From: Lucifuga dentata
Lineage: Eukaryota > Chordata > Actinopteri > Ophidiiformes > Bythitidae
Length of the DNA stretch: 64,000 bases
Reading direction: 5' to 3'
Assembly (NCBI GenBank): GCA_014773175.1
Contig: VXCM01000496.1
Coordinates: 496,001-560,000 of the forward strand
Part shown: positions 39,534 through 54,500 of the stretch, piece after piece
How the letters are laid out: each line of letters begins with the position of its first letter
Position numbering within the stretch: position 1 is the stretch's first letter
The notes under the pieces: model-generated
Told to the model about the DNA's origin: nothing
The model's input: only the letters and a program-made list of their open reading frames with translations
Databases searched by the model: none
Program-made: the position numbers and the translations under genes

Positions 39534-42500
39534 CCCTGCAGCAGTGGGAGGAGAGAGCAACAGTGACAAACAGCTTTGGTGCTACAAAGGTGGCAGGAAA
39601 TCTATCAAACGGGACAATAAAATTGCAATTGAGTTTCTTTAGCTTTTTTTATAGCAGATGCATGTATCTTGGAGGCTAGCACCTGCTGCAGCTATCCGAT
39701 TCACAGGCGGGTGCCCTGCGCTTGGTATAGTGTATATGTGAAATTCTGTTTAGATGAGTGCTGACCATTGTAACTTAAGCCAAGACGGAAAAACATTAAT
39801 CTTGTGCAATTATATTTAAAATAAATTAAAAAAGCAATTACAGCATGTATTCTACTATGAAGAATGACCAATTCCTACACCACACCAAACTAGGCACTTT
39901 GCCAGTTGCAAAGTGATATTTCATACGGCAACTATATAATCCTGTGAAACCAGATAGAACAAAAGCTCAGGGTCAAACTATGCTAAATCCTACAAGGACA
40001 AGATATTATTCATGATTAGCCAAATCTTTGCAAAATATTACAGGTACACTGCCACTGTTCTGTTAACATCCAACAGAAATACTGCAATGCATTCCAATTC
40101 CAATTGTTACATTTCTGAACAGATGTGTTTACAAAGGAAATCCTAATATGGATTTAAGAAATACAGCGCAGACCTCTGTTCGTGTACACACTTGTATTAT
40201 ATTTTTACTGTCATGGTTCCACTTTCAGGCCACACAATACTGAGAAATATTTTTGTTTTGCCCAAGTTTTTAGGACCATGTTTCATAAAATTATGTACTT
40301 AACTGTTAGTGTAAAGAAAAGTTCCTTAGACCTTGTAGGTACAGGTTCTATATTCACTCTAACTGAAAGGCAGTACTGGAGTGTTCACGCTGAAAGTTCA
40401 CACAACATCCACCTCACTGCTGCCTTCAAAGTCATTATCTCCCAAGCAGTCTGTCTGTGCCCCCTACTGGACACTCACGCTCAGAACGCCCATGCTACAG
40501 TAAAGCGTCTCATATCACAAGCACTTCTTTAACTCAGCCTTCAATCTGCCAGGCTTAAAAACCCCCCAGACCACAATCTGACACCAACCTCAATTACTTC
40601 ACTGCTTTGGAACAGAGCAGTGTAACACAATATCAACACTGAATTTCTAAAGCAGTATTTCGAATTCAGTCTTTGGAAATAAGAAGTGCCAGAAGTTTAT
40701 TTTTATCTGTGCGATGTGAAAGAAACACCCTATATATAAATAAAGAATGGAAGGGCTGGTGGGCTTATTCCCATTGGTTTGTACTGCTACAAGCTTTTAA
40801 ATCATATTCACTGTATGGTTTTCATAGCTTAATCTGATGGGCACTGAGAGGCAAGGCCCGATTATTCTGCTAGCCTGCGCTATAGGTTAGGAAGGTCAGA
40901 CGATCATGTTCCCTAATTTCTTATTTGATGAATTGCATTATGCCAAATTCAAACTAAACATATGGGTGACAGCGCTGATGACTTTGACTAAATTAAATGC
41001 TGCTGTCCATGTAGCTGGGATCAAATAAGGAGGAGGCTGCATTTATGTTGTGAACTGTTATAGTCATGTGATGAGTGTTTAGGCTGACAGTGCTGCAGCA
41101 AGACATTTAATTGTGCGTGTACATGTGTTCGTGTATATGATCTCGTGTTTACTTAAGAGAGACGAAGAATGTGAAGATGATTCACTGAGAAAGATAAACA
41201 AAATTGTGTCAAATTTTGTTTGTGTGAGAGTGTGTGTATGCAAGGAATGGATATAATGAATGCTCTGACCTTGGAATGTGTGATGGACAGCGTGTCCACC
41301 CAGACACGCCAGCCACCCCACTCATATTTGATGGCGTGGTAGAGCAGAATGCGGAAGATGGCGTACACCATCTCTGTGATCTTCTGCTCTTCGCTGTTTC
41401 GCGGGTTGATGAAGCACAGAGAAAGCATCCACTCCTGCCACACTGAGCACTGTAGCAGGCTCCTAACATAAAAAAGCATCCAGATATGAGAGGGTGCATA
41501 GTGTTCAGTGAATCCTCTGGCATGTAAAGAGTGTGTGTACTAGTGTGTGATGTAGCTCTCTATTCCAGCAAATGGCTGATTTCTTACCTGCGGTTGTCTC
41601 GGCTGTTATTGAACAGTTTGATCATGTCTGACAGAAAGACCCTGCGCACCTCCATACTCTCAGGGGATGGAGGAGAGTTCTTCAAGAGGGCAGCCATTAT
41701 CTTCAGAATCTCTAGAAATATTAACACACACACATGCCCATTCTGTTTTAGTCACTGTCTGAAATATTGATATACTACTGTACAAAAAAATGACTAGCGC
41801 ATTGTCCATTTAGTTTAATATATTAAAGTAAGGTTTGTTTTGAAGACTTGTGAAAGCTTGGGTTCAGGGCCATCATTATGTTTGGATATAAAAATTACTG
41901 GCTGGGTGAGGAGAGGAAATTCCACAAATCAACAACTAAACCATACATTGGTCTCAACATGTGCAAATCATCGTGTCACAAACTATCTCAATTCCCAGCT
42001 GCACACACCTGAAAATCTGTGGCTGTGGTGAGAAAAACAGAAGAAAGGAAAGAAAAAGTCCAGGCCATTGATCTTTATCATACTGTAATGGTTTTAGTAT
42101 TGTTTCAAATGAGAGAGCCAGAGTCACGAGCCTGTCTGGAAGGCTTGGCTTTGGTTAAACCAAAGAGACTGACTGTTTAGATGAATTATCTAGACAATGT
42201 CAGTGTCCATTTGCTTTGAGTAGAGAGACGGCGGGGCTTGGATTTCACTTGTCTCTTCAGACCTTGGCGCTAACCGATGCCCCCTTGCCCCGGCAGACGT
42301 TGTGTTGTTTCTACGCCTTAGTCACTCAAATTATGAGTCGCTGAACCTTTACCGCCAGAAAATTACCCCAGCATGTACCGGGAATGAGGATGGAGGGATG
42401 GCGTATTCCCTTCTTTTTTCCATTTGCTCTTGGTTCCTTTCCCTTGAGTTAATTTGAGGGAAACGGTACTTCCTCGGTTTGTTTGATTGGGTCTGACGTT

Positions 42501-45500
42501 ACTAAAGACTGCAATCAGGGGGCCATTTTGGGAGTTTGTCACAGATTAAATCAAGAGAATGCACAGCAAAGGAGAAACAGACCACTGCTCTATGTTCCAT
42601 AGAATGTGCTCACATGTACAAACCTATACAAGGTTTCTATGATATATACTGCCTGTCTAGGATGGTTGGGAAGGAGAGTTTTTAACACAATAAAGGCTTA
42701 AGATAATCAACGTGTGACTGTAGCAGGACCTTGTCAGATTAAGGCTGGTTGGAAGTAAACCTTGGTTGTGATTATACCAAGTGCTTGGATTTCAAGCTGA
42801 TTAAAGTTTTTTTAACGTATGCACATATGTTCATGTGTAGAATTGTCAGTGTAGCAGAGAGAGAGATGTTTTCTTTTCTTAGTTGAAATGAATACTTAAG
42901 ATTTCAACATATGAAAAGCTTTTGTGAGCTGACATGTGAAATTGGAGGTAAGTAATGGCTTGAAAATACTTCTCATGTTAGGATGGGAACACTGATCAAA
43001 GCCGGGGGTTTGCTATTTCAGCTTATTATGTTGCCGAATACTGAAAATGAGAGTGCACATTGTATGAGGAGGCGCTGGTAAAAAAAAAAAAAAAAAAANA
43101 AAAAAAAAAAAAAAAAAGAAAAGAAAAAACACACACTGTTTATGTGTGAAAAGTGCATACCTATGTACATACATATCACCGTATATTTAAATACATATGA
43201 TTTTATTGTTATTTTCACAATAGGACATATATAATGTTATTTATCTATACATTCAGGTAATTGTGCTTAAATTAGGTCATGTTTAAAATGGTATTTTATT
43301 AAAACGATATGATACTTTTATTTGAAATACACCCAAAACATTCAAATAATACCGTAATAGTAAAATCAAACAGTAATTCATTTCTATTCAGGCCACAAAT
43401 TACCTACAATATGTGATTTAAGCAAAAGTATTAGCATAATGAACTCTTTAATTGTCACTGAATAAGCGATTAACCAATAAGTCATCAAATAACTGAAACA
43501 ATAATTGTATTTATTTGCTACAAAAAATGTACAAAAATGTACATAAAATGTTAAACTGCTTTCAGTGTTTTTATAATCTCATCACATTTCTATAGATCAT
43601 TCCGTAATGCAAAAATTAACTGTGACAAAACATGTAGCACACTTAAAATCAGTAGTTGTGTGTATATAACACACAACTACCATCCTTATGCAAGGCTTAC
43701 ATAAAGCTTCAGTAGTACGAAAATACCCTCTGGCTGCAGAATTTATGTTGTTCATTTGTTTGACTGTATATAGCGAGTGCAGAGTTCCGTGGGGAATATC
43801 CTCTGGTGCAGTATGGAGCAATAGGTATGTAGAGGGTACGCTGCAGGGAATGATTTAGGGGAGTAGTGTGGCGCAGAGGAGGCACTTACGTGGGTTGAGA
43901 ATCTTCACAGTGGAGTCAGGGTCCGGATGCTGTTTATGGATCACTTGAGTGCAGATCTGCTCTGTAAGAATCTACCAGGGGACAGAGAGGGGACTCTACT
44001 CATAAATCTAGGCACAGCTCTGAACAACAACAAAGAAAACATGCACTATAGAAATGCGTAGCTATGTAACTGTCTCACCACCAAACAGGTAAGTAACTGT
44101 TATTATCCTCATGAATTTGCTGTACAATTTTATTCATTAATTCTTCATATTCCGAAAGCACAAGAAAAATTGGACAAAGAAAAGGTCAGCCACTAATGTG
44201 TGAATCTAGCGTGTGTGTGAGTGTGTGCGCCCGAGAAATAAAATACACTCACTGAACACAAAATGAATTATCAATATAAGAACAATTAGAAAATTGTCAT
44301 TATAGTCGGTTCTGTAAGCACAGGTTGAGAACATTGGTGCAGGCTGAGGGCTGACCTCGAAGAGCACGTTGTAGACTGTCATGGTGAACTGGCTGGAGTG
44401 GAGCATCAGCCGTTCAGTGAGCAGAGAGAAGAGGCCATGGCCCAGCATAACCTCCGATTTCCTCCTGGTCACGACAATACAAGGTCAAATGTCAGTCAGG
44501 GTAAATATCATACTTGCCTAAACCACTGCCTGCCACTTCTATGGTGGCAATGAAGTAAACTGATTTATATTGTAATATCACAATTAAAAGTTATAATTAT
44601 TTTACAAGGGAACAAGCCAATCACATCCAGAATATCCTAAAATATTTGTTATTTTTGATGTGTCAAAGAATTACAATGACAAACTGTTGGTTCCACCTAA
44701 CTTTGAAGAAATACAAAAATACTAGGTATGAACATTACTTTCATCTTATGGATCAGTTCCAAATTTAGGATTGTATTGCATTTACAAAGCTGTGGATCAT
44801 CAGATAATCTGGAGATGAAATTCACAGACTGGAGGCTTTAAACTAGTACTAAGACTATGGCAAGGGTACCAAAAAAATTGCTGATTAAACAAAAAAGACT
44901 ACAAAAAAAGAACTGTAATAAATAAATAAATAAATAGAAGAAGAAGAAGAAGAAGAAGAAGAAGAAGAAGAAGAAGAAGAAGAAGAAGATATATTGGTCA
45001 AATGCTGGCACAGATTTATTTATTTATTTGATGGTGAGACCTACAAACAGGTGCAGAATCCACTATCACAATCAAGTGTCCTGGCATTAAGTTTGTTGTT
45101 CAAATTTAGCTGTATGATAAAATAGCTTAAAGTGGTCTAACTAATAGAGACCATAAGGGACCATAAGGGATGTTCCTTTAAAAAAAAAATTAAAAAATTA
45201 TGTTAAGCACAAATAAGATGTAATGATCAGCATATGAATCAACATGAAGTTTTTGGAGGATGAAAGAAGTGAAATCAGAGCATTGTTTGCATGTTTCATG
45301 CTTCAAAATGTACCAGGAACCTCTAATTTATTTACCAGCATTTTCATTTAACATGTGCATCTTTTTGCTGCATATTTCCAACACAGACTGAACTAGATAA
45401 GCATTTTATATACACATTAATAAATATACAAATACAAATATAGTGTAGTTTGGAAATACAGTGAGGAGAAAGTCAGCATAGACTATACTTACTTTGGTGG

Positions 45501-48500
45501 CAAGTGTTTGATAAAGTAGCCCAGGACTTTGAGAGCCTGTACTCTGATTCCTTCACTTTTTGATGCCAACAACTTGTAAATTACACTGCAATGAAAAAAG
45601 AGAGAAAAAAATTGAAAAAAAAAAAGACATTTTTTTAATTTTTAAAATGTAATGTTAACTTAAAGAAAAACAAACACAATGTAAACATCAGTATCTGCTG
45701 TCCAAACTGTTGCATAAACCTACAAAAAAAATTCTGATTCTATTAATACATGTCATACAGTTCCTACCTTAAGAAACACAATTCAATACATAAATCTGAG
45801 CAATGTTTTATCTTAATTGCCACAGTGTGAGGAAACTGAAACTTAAACTATAAAAACTATCTTTACTGGCTGTCTTCATCCCTTTGCTTTATTTATTTCT
45901 CCAAAGCGCCCAGAGTGTAAAGTCCACAACACCAACACATTGACAACTAATGAAAAAAAGGAAACGCAATACGGAAAGTCTGAACATTTTAATTATCCAA
46001 TCTGCTTTGAGCCATTTTGACTTAAAATATATACACTTGGTGGCAAGAAAAATAGAAACTCCTGTTCATTGTAATATAATCCAACAGTCCTGTAATAAAT
46101 GCTAATATTATGAAACGAATATTTTTTTGTTGCTATTGTTGTTATACTGTGTCAAAGAGGTGTCGATTCAGTTCTATGGTCATTTTTGAGGCTACATTTT
46201 GTGGAGGTGTTGTATTGGACTATTTAAAGGTGTTTCTAATATTTTGTTCTACTCATTCACTTATATGGAGGAGCCGAAATATTAGAAATGTGGTACTGTA
46301 TAATGCAGTCCAGTAAAACAACAACATTTTCTGACACTGTCAACAACAACAACTAAAAATTATTAGTTTCATAACTAATAATGTAATAATAATGGAAAGT
46401 CAGTATTTATTAGAGGACTATAGTATTGGATTTCATTACAGATGAACAGATGTTTATATGTTTCTGGCCACTGAGTGTATATATGCGAGCATATAAATTT
46501 AATATACAAAACGGTCATATTACCGTATCCCATTGCGTTGGTCAAAGGCCTGAACCATAGACCCAGGATGTTCGGACATCAGAGCCACCAACAACTGCAG
46601 TATGTCCATGAGGTTGTCATCCTGTGGGACAGAAAACAAGGGACTCAAGGCTGCTGCAGCATTCAATGGACAAACTGCATCTAGTGAAGCTCAAATTGCT
46701 CATATTTAAATTATGAGGATTTCATGGTTAGCTGCCTGTTTATAAAAGATAAACACGTAAAGGTTTTCACAGCTTTTTGACGTAGTAGTAGCAGGAGCAG
46801 CAGTAGTAGGGAAAGTAGTAAAAATTTAACAGCAGTAATGGAATGCATCACAAGCATCTCTGCTAAAGAAATGCAGCATGTGCCCAATAAAATGAAGGGC
46901 TGCTACATGACAGTTGCTTTTCCAAGAAATGTTGTAATCACTGCTTTTCCTTACAAGGTTTATTGTATCACTGACTGATCTGATTGATCCATTTTCTGTG
47001 CATGACTCCAGTCTAAACAAGACCACTTCTTTCAGGACGTTTGACTGGCAGACTTGGAATAATAATAAAGAACAGCAATGCTCCCTTTTGCAACAGAAAC
47101 AGCCTGTTCTTGCTCTGCATATCAGATGGTGGGAAGACAAAATGTGGAAAACCAGGAGTGGTGTTAGGTTGCCATCTGGTGGAGAGCTTTCTGGTGGTTA
47201 TTGCTTCATGGACAAGTTTGTACCTACCTCATGCATTGTAAGCAGGTAGTTGAGGATACTCTGAAGCTCATCATCCTTGACACCATGGTCCTAAAATATA
47301 ATTACAAAAAATCATTTCACACTTTGTCATCACTGGGTTTTTTTTAATCTTTTTGTTTCTCTACATACCTTCTCCAAACAGTTTGTGTAGAACTACTATA
47401 TCAGAACCAACCTGTCAGGCTTTAACAACTCTTTACTTTAAACAAAGACGACTTCAGCTCAGTCAGATGTTTGGGCTGACCAAATAACTCAATCTTGATC
47501 ATATGACCATGTTTTGTTAATGACTAGAAGGTCAATGTTCTTAGTCAATGTAGAAGGTCAATGTTCTTAATGTTGTTAGAAGGTCAATGTTCACTACTCT
47601 GTGTGTGTGCGTTTTCTGGCATTTATAAAGAGTCTAATAAAGTGTCTAATCTAATTAGCATTTTATCATGGAGCAGGAACTTACCTTCATTATGAGCTGC
47701 TTGACAAACAACAGGAGAAAGGCTCGTAAAGAATGGATTTCCTTCTGGTTTGGCCTTGGACCATCTAAAAATCCAAATAGAAAGAAGGTAGATAAACAGA
47801 AATAGAAACAAAGAATAACACAAGAAACTGCAAAAACAATGGCTGAATAGTCAACCTATTGTTTCCCTAATAAAAGTAAAATTCTGCTCCAAACCTGTAC
47901 TGAGCTAACAAGTATCACTGCGTGTTTGTATGTATACTAAACATTTCTGGACTCACACAAGAACATTGTACATCAGAGCTGCATGTTATAAACTGTTGCA
48001 CTGTATGTGCACTCTCACCTAGGCCTTTAGGTACGACTCCACTGCGATCCAGAGGGTTGATAACCCAGTAGTAGTATTTGAGCGTATGCATGATCTGAAG
48101 TACAGTGCCAACCCTGCGTATGGCATTGTAGATGGTCACTGTGCTGATGAATTCTGTTGCCAGGTAGGTGTAGAGTGCTAACTGCACCTGCAAAATATAA
48201 AGCAAACACATATGAAAACATACACACAGACACAGAAACGCACACAGGTGCACGCTTGAATTTTACTGGGAAACATCTAATTTTAGCACGTCCTAGTTTT
48301 TTGTACCTATGATAAGCAAGTGGAGGCTTCTAAGCCCCTGAGGGGAGCAAGCAAGGTATTCTCAGTCACGGGTAGAGAGATAACCTTGCACTATAGGCTT
48401 CCAAAAGGGTGGAAGCATACAAAGCAAGAGAAGGTGATTATGACTGTGTGTGAGTCTGTGTGAGTGTGCATGTTGGTATGCACTAACCATTTTTTATGTG

Positions 48501-51500
48501 TTCCGTCTACGTGAGTAAATTCATTATCTCCATCCTTTCACATGTAACCAAATGCATAATGGTGTGTGTGTGTGTGTATGTGTGCGTGTGTATTCATGTT
48601 ACCTTGGCAGGGGCATGGATCCAGATGGCAGGGTTGAACAGAATGTGGTCACACAGCTGCTTGAGCAGCAAGACTCCATTCTGCAAATTGCTCAGGTATC
48701 TGGAAAAGGCCAGCACTATGTCCAGGACTGGCCGTGTCACATGCACCTTGGAAGACTAGATCAATGGAAAGAGCAGCAATAGGAATGGAAAAAGGAGAGG
48801 ACGATAAGACAATGAAAAGAGACAAGAAGAGAAGAGAAAGAAGCAAGGGGTGACAGAGGTAAAGTAAAGGATAAGGAAAGGAGACACATGAAGAGAAAGA
48901 TGAGGAGAGGGACCTCTTCTGTCTAACAAGCACACAAACCAGCTGTGACCTCCAAATATATGATCTGTTTGTGCATATGATGTTATGGAGCTGAAAGAAT
49001 CAAGATCGGCCTTATTATTGTTCTGGACTCACTATGAATGCAACTACTGCTAGGAAAGACAGCTCTCTCGTGTATTTCTTTGCTGTCTGTGTCAATTGGT
49101 GTGTCTTACCTTCTCCAAAGTATAGCCAATGACCAGAAAGCCTTTGCAGGCCAGGACCTGCTCTTGCATAGCCACTGAGTTTTTCAGGAGCTCCATCACA
49201 AAGGAGAGCAAAGTGCAGCTGAGACAGACAGCCACGCATGGAGGGGGGNNNNNNNNNNNNNNNNNNNNNNNNNNNNNNNNNNNNNNNNNNNNNNNNNNNN
49301 NNNNNNNNNNNNNNNNNNNNNNNNNNNNNNNNNNNNNNNNNNNNNNNNNNNNNNNNNNNNNNNNNNNNNNNNNNNNNNNNNNNNNNNNNNNNNNNNNNNN
49401 NNNNNNNNNNNNNNNNNNNNNNNNNNNNNNNNNNNNNNNNNNNNNNNNNNNNNNNNNNNNNGAGAGAGAGAGAGAGAGAGTGACAACAAGCTATGCAAGC
49501 TGCTGACCAAGCCCTGGCTGTTAGAGAACATAGCCTACATGAAATGTGATTGAATGAGGGTGGTGTGTCTCGATTATGCTAGGGGAACAGATTCCACTTA
49601 GCATCTCCTTCAGGGCAGCAGATACAACAAAAACTGCAAGTATAAGCATGATGGCCTTACAGCTTCCAAGCTCAGCAGTAACCTTTAGAAGATTTAACTA
49701 AAAAGCTTAATTTCCAACTACCAACTACTTAGATAAAAGCTTAATATTTATGTAGTGTACGTATACATTAGTTGCAAGTAACGTGTGCGTGTGTGTTACC
49801 AGACAGAGGTGTCCAGCTCCTGGCTCGAAGGCTGGCAGTAATCCAGCTGTGCAAACAGAGGGAAGAGGACCTGCACACCTCCAATAGAGTGTATGCCACT
49901 CTGGACTGAATGAGTCACCACCGCCTTCACATCCTACATAAAGACACACAAATAAAACCATTTAACACAGCCCACCACATCTGGATTACACAGTATTTGG
50001 TAATATCCATCCATCCATCCATTTTCTAAACCCGTTTGTCATGTTGAGGAGCCTATCCCAGGAGTCATAGGGCGAGAGGCGGGGCACACCCCGGTCAGAT
50101 CGCCAGTCCATCGCAGGGCTGACACAGAGACAGACAAACACATTCACGCTCTCCTTCACACCTACAGGCAATTTAGAGTTCCCAATTCACCTGACATGCA
50201 TGTCTTTGGAGGTGGGAGGAAGCCAGAGTACCCGCAGGGAACCCCCGTGGACACGGGGAGAACATGCAAACTCCACACATAAAGGCCCTTCCCCGGCCGG
50301 GAAACAAACCCAGGACCTTCTTGCTGTGAGGCAACAGCGCTAACCACTGCACCACCGTGCCGCCCGTATTTGGAAATAATTCTGGTATTTTTCTAACCAA
50401 CATCAACAGAAATCTGTCAGTCACAGTAATGTGTCTGTCTCTGCTTTATATAAAAGCTTACCTAATACTCACAAGTGTTATTGTTTGAGTTGCTACAGTG
50501 ATACAGCACACATTTTTAACAGCTAATAGGTTTCAAAGACTTCAACCACAGTTTTCTGGTTACATTGATTGGTTCCAAAATTATTCCAAGTTGCAGGGTA
50601 AATTATGCAATTAAGATTTTACAAATCTTTAGATTTATCATTGTTTTGGCCTTCATTAAAATTTAAATCAAGACTTAGATGTTATTAAAGCCATACATAA
50701 GTAATCTTGTAATGTAAGTCAGAAAGAAAATTTGTTCAATACTGAGTTGTAACTTAAAAAAGGCAACTTTTGAGACAAATGTATAAAATTTTTTTCCTTA
50801 ATGCTAGATAATCTAACAGGTGTATGACTGGTGTCTGTGCAATATGTGCAATTTTTTTCCTAAATACATTACAGTCAGTAGTTACATACTAAATACTAAT
50901 CCTAAAGAGAGCTAATTCCATAATTAGAGCATCAAGGTGCCATTTTGCAGCACCTGCAAGAGTCTCCAGGCTGGCTCAGCACATTTGCACCTCTGACCTA
51001 ATGAGGCTATTAAAATGAAAAGATGCCAGCTGAGGCACTTTAATTGCCTTGGATGAAGCAAGCAAGAATACTACATAGTGGTGAATGAATTATACTTGGC
51101 CAAGTATGTTGCTTTAAAGGCAACAGTGTGGTGGCTTTTAGTTCAAGTTAAATAATGGAACTACTGTGCTATGTATAAAGGCACAAGTACCTGCAGCATG
51201 AGAGCATGGGGTGAGTGGACGAAAATGGAGACATTGTCTTTGGGAGAGGACTCAAGACAGAGCTGGGCATCTGTGGCACGAGGGTTATAAGTGAAGGCAA
51301 TACTAGACGACAGCTTGCCATCATACAGCAGGGTCTTATGATGCTCTGCAAACAACAAGTCACTCTCAGTCTTGTACTTGAACGTGCCCTGAGCAGAGAA
51401 GGACGTAGAAAACGGAAGGGATGGAGATTTAGTGGCAGAGATCATAATACAGCATGGAATAAACACAGATAGCAATAAAATAATAACTGCCATCGCCACT

Positions 51501-54500
51501 GTTTCCACATGTGGCCTTCTAGATTTAATAACAAAAAGTTTCACAACAGACATCAAGACTGCAGACCAAATTGTGGGCTGTACTACAATCAGCTGAATCC
51601 TTTGATAGTTATTTATAGGCTGAAATCAACAACTTTGCACTTCTTGTTGCACACAAATTACAGCAAAGATGGCAACTCCAACATACAAGAACAGCTTTAG
51701 AGAAAAAGAATTTTAATCATTACAATGCACACTTAATGTCACTGTATAAGTTATTATATTATCTCTATTATCTCTGTAAAGATAATTAAATGTTGCTATT
51801 GCACAGACATTTCTGGTTTTATGCTTTCCAACCTGGTATCCTGAACCCAGCTGATAGATAGCCAGGATCTGAGCAGCACTGAGAGCTTCTCCAAACAGGT
51901 AAACTGCTCCCATCTGTCCACAGAAGACACGATTGGCATCTGCTGTCTCAGACGATCCCAGGAAACACTTGTCAAACGTCTGCAGAGGGAAGGATGCAGG
52001 GAGACGTTGGAGGGTTTAAAGAACCAAAAAGAGATAAAAAGAAAGACAGATGACAATACATTAGGAAAGAAAAGAATGACAGAAGGATAAACAAAAAAGG
52101 ACGGGGGGGACAAAATGCTTACATTAATAGTCCTTTAAATAGCAACACATTGCCTCAAATTATGAGCATAGCAAACAGGATGATATTCCATCTTCCTCTC
52201 AAGGACATTGAGGAACGGTGAGGCCATGTCAAGTAGCTAATCTGATTTCTGACCTGCTGACACTTCTACAGAAATACACCACACTGTGGAGGCATTTTCA
52301 TTCCTAACAAAATCTTTTTTTAAGATTCTTACATTCCAGCATGACAGAAAGTAATCCTGTGGAGTACAACAGAGTGCATTCAGTGATGTGGGGGGTGCAG
52401 TGTGTGTGCCGTAGTAATTTTCTCTTGCACTATCTATGCAAACAGATGAAGAGAATAGTTTCACCCTCAAGCCCTCTGATAGCAAAGATAGAGATTGGAT
52501 AGCAGAGAGCAAGCAGGGCATGACAGGAAGATTTGGTTCTTTCTTTATTAAAACAACAATCCAGCAATCCAGCAATATCTGCTTTTGAAAATGAAATCTG
52601 ATAGAAAAGCTGTTATATGGATCTAACATCTGCAATGTTTACATAGAAGTATGCATGTCAGCAGGAAGAGATAGAATTGCTATAAATCCTGTTCATGAAC
52701 TAAAACAGATGAGCTAATGGCTATTCACTGTTTGCAGATACACACAAACAAACACTTGCACATAAATTCTGTACCTAAGTATTCAGCAATGAGATTTCAT
52801 TCAGATAAATATATTGCAAGAAATTGTGGCACCCCTATAGGTTAATTTCAAGTATATTTGCAAACAGCAAAGAAAGTATTTAGAATTGTTGCTACTTACG
52901 TCACTAGTGTTGACAAACCAGGCGATATCCCCATATGAAGCCAGTTCACCGTTCACGTAGCAGCTGATTTCACTGTTTTTCCAGCGGTTGTAGGTGTGAA
53001 CTAAAGTCACCATGTACCACTGCAACAACACGGAGTAACACACAGCTCAGCATACCATCATACTAGAAAACTTTACTATAAATACTGCAGGAAATATCCA
53101 GAGCATCAATCACACACAAGTAGGACTGAGCAGTTTGAGGAAATATGGAATTATGATTCTTCTGACCATTAATGTGACTGCAAAATGTGATTTAAATATT
53201 GATAGAGCTTTGTAGTGTTGTTTGGTGAGGTGAGGTCTACTACCTGCCTCACACATGCTGGCTACCAACACTTACTTAGCCAGTTTTGATTTGTCAAATT
53301 CATCAACAGGATGTTTCCTCACTTATTTTTAGATTGACTTTCACCTTTTAAATTGAAGTTTTGCAATTTGTGAGTTTAAAGGATTAATGCACAACAAGTA
53401 ATCAATAAGTCAGCATGTGGTGAAAATCTTCCAGACCATCTAATTAGCCTCATTCTATCATGATCCAGTTCTCCTCAAGCTACAATCCCACCTACTTAGA
53501 TTTCTAGTTTTCTCATCAGCTTTACAACCGGTGAAATAGGTTATTATGGTTACCTCCGGACATGAAAGAATTTGCAATAAAAATAGAGCAAAAATCTACA
53601 AAAAGGAGTTCTTGGAATTCTCATGGGGTTTGGTGAGGAAAGGTGATGACTTTATGCCCATGGGGAAGGAAGAGTAAGTTTCAAATTGTCCATAGGCAAT
53701 GGATCTTTCTGACGGTAATGGTCTTCAGTGTGTGCCTGCAGGGGGACTTAGTGTTGAATATATCGGATTATACTTCTCTCCGATCTCCCTCATTCCTCCT
53801 TCTTCTGCCTTAGCTTGTCCCCAGAGTCAGGTAGGATGAGGAAGTTTTCTTATACAGCAAGATCCAGATTTATTTTGTCTGTGTCTGTGTGTGTTACGTG
53901 TGTAGCGGCAGATAAATTTTATGATCTAGCATTTGTTAATCAATTAATAGAGACATTTCTAGGACTTGCTTCTAACTGTATATTATTATTTGGTTTGTAT
54001 GAGTCTGCTTCTACTCGGTGAACAATCCATGTGCCTGTAGGTGCTGCTTCTTTTGTACCTTTTGTGGTTTGAAGTCATACTTTACACAGTGCTGGAATCC
54101 CTTCCCCTTGGATTTTAATGAGGTCACAATCAAACAGCCGGCCACAAAGTGTGCAGAGTAACCAAGGCCTTTGCTGGTGCGAAAACTACAAAGAAAAGAA
54201 AGTGAAAAGCACACACAAAAAGTGTTAGTTTCTGCTCATTTTCCCACTGTCTACATTCAAGGGAAACCTGGGTTACAGCAGCCAATAAATCATGTAAACA
54301 GGGTTTGAAAAGGAGAAAGATTACATGTTCTCATTTTGTAACTTCACAGTCTTCCCATCATTCTCATTGTCGCTGTGAGCTGGGGCACCTGCATTTGATT
54401 TAGTGAATTAATCTCTTTTTAAAAGGCCACAGGGCTGAAGAGGAGCTTTTATTACAGATTCTCTCTAGATTCTCTGTGTTGGCTGCTTGGGTTGATTATT

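Larger units (their letters stand above)
34843..41269 (-). other. lrba: lrba intron w20-w21 (6.4 kb)
   Basis: Contains a TTAA-bounded inverted-repeat element (35258-35883), a 10-N gap (36248-36257) next to a GA repeat, a TC repeat (36583-36611), single-N joins at 35604, 38299 and 38826, and a CA repeat (39493-39531). The blocks 36420-36540 and 36640-36850 are non-repetitive and could be conserved non-coding DNA. Confidence 0.85.

Noticed and set aside
40182..40532. 116-codon plus-strand frame
   Set aside because: No recognisable domain and it lies inside an lrba intron without supporting signals.
41270..41462. Assignment to neurobeachin (nbea) instead of lrba
   Set aside because: This exon alone is similar in both, but exons w21, w24, w26 and w28-w32 fit LRBA wording and not neurobeachin.
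51161..51556. Upstream extension of exon w8 into [12 protein letters not shown]
   Set aside because: The AG at 51389 and the joining frame from w7 show that this part is intron.
52237..52635. 132-codon minus-strand frame
   Set aside because: No resemblance to LRBA or any family I know, no splice context, and the neighbouring exons join without it.
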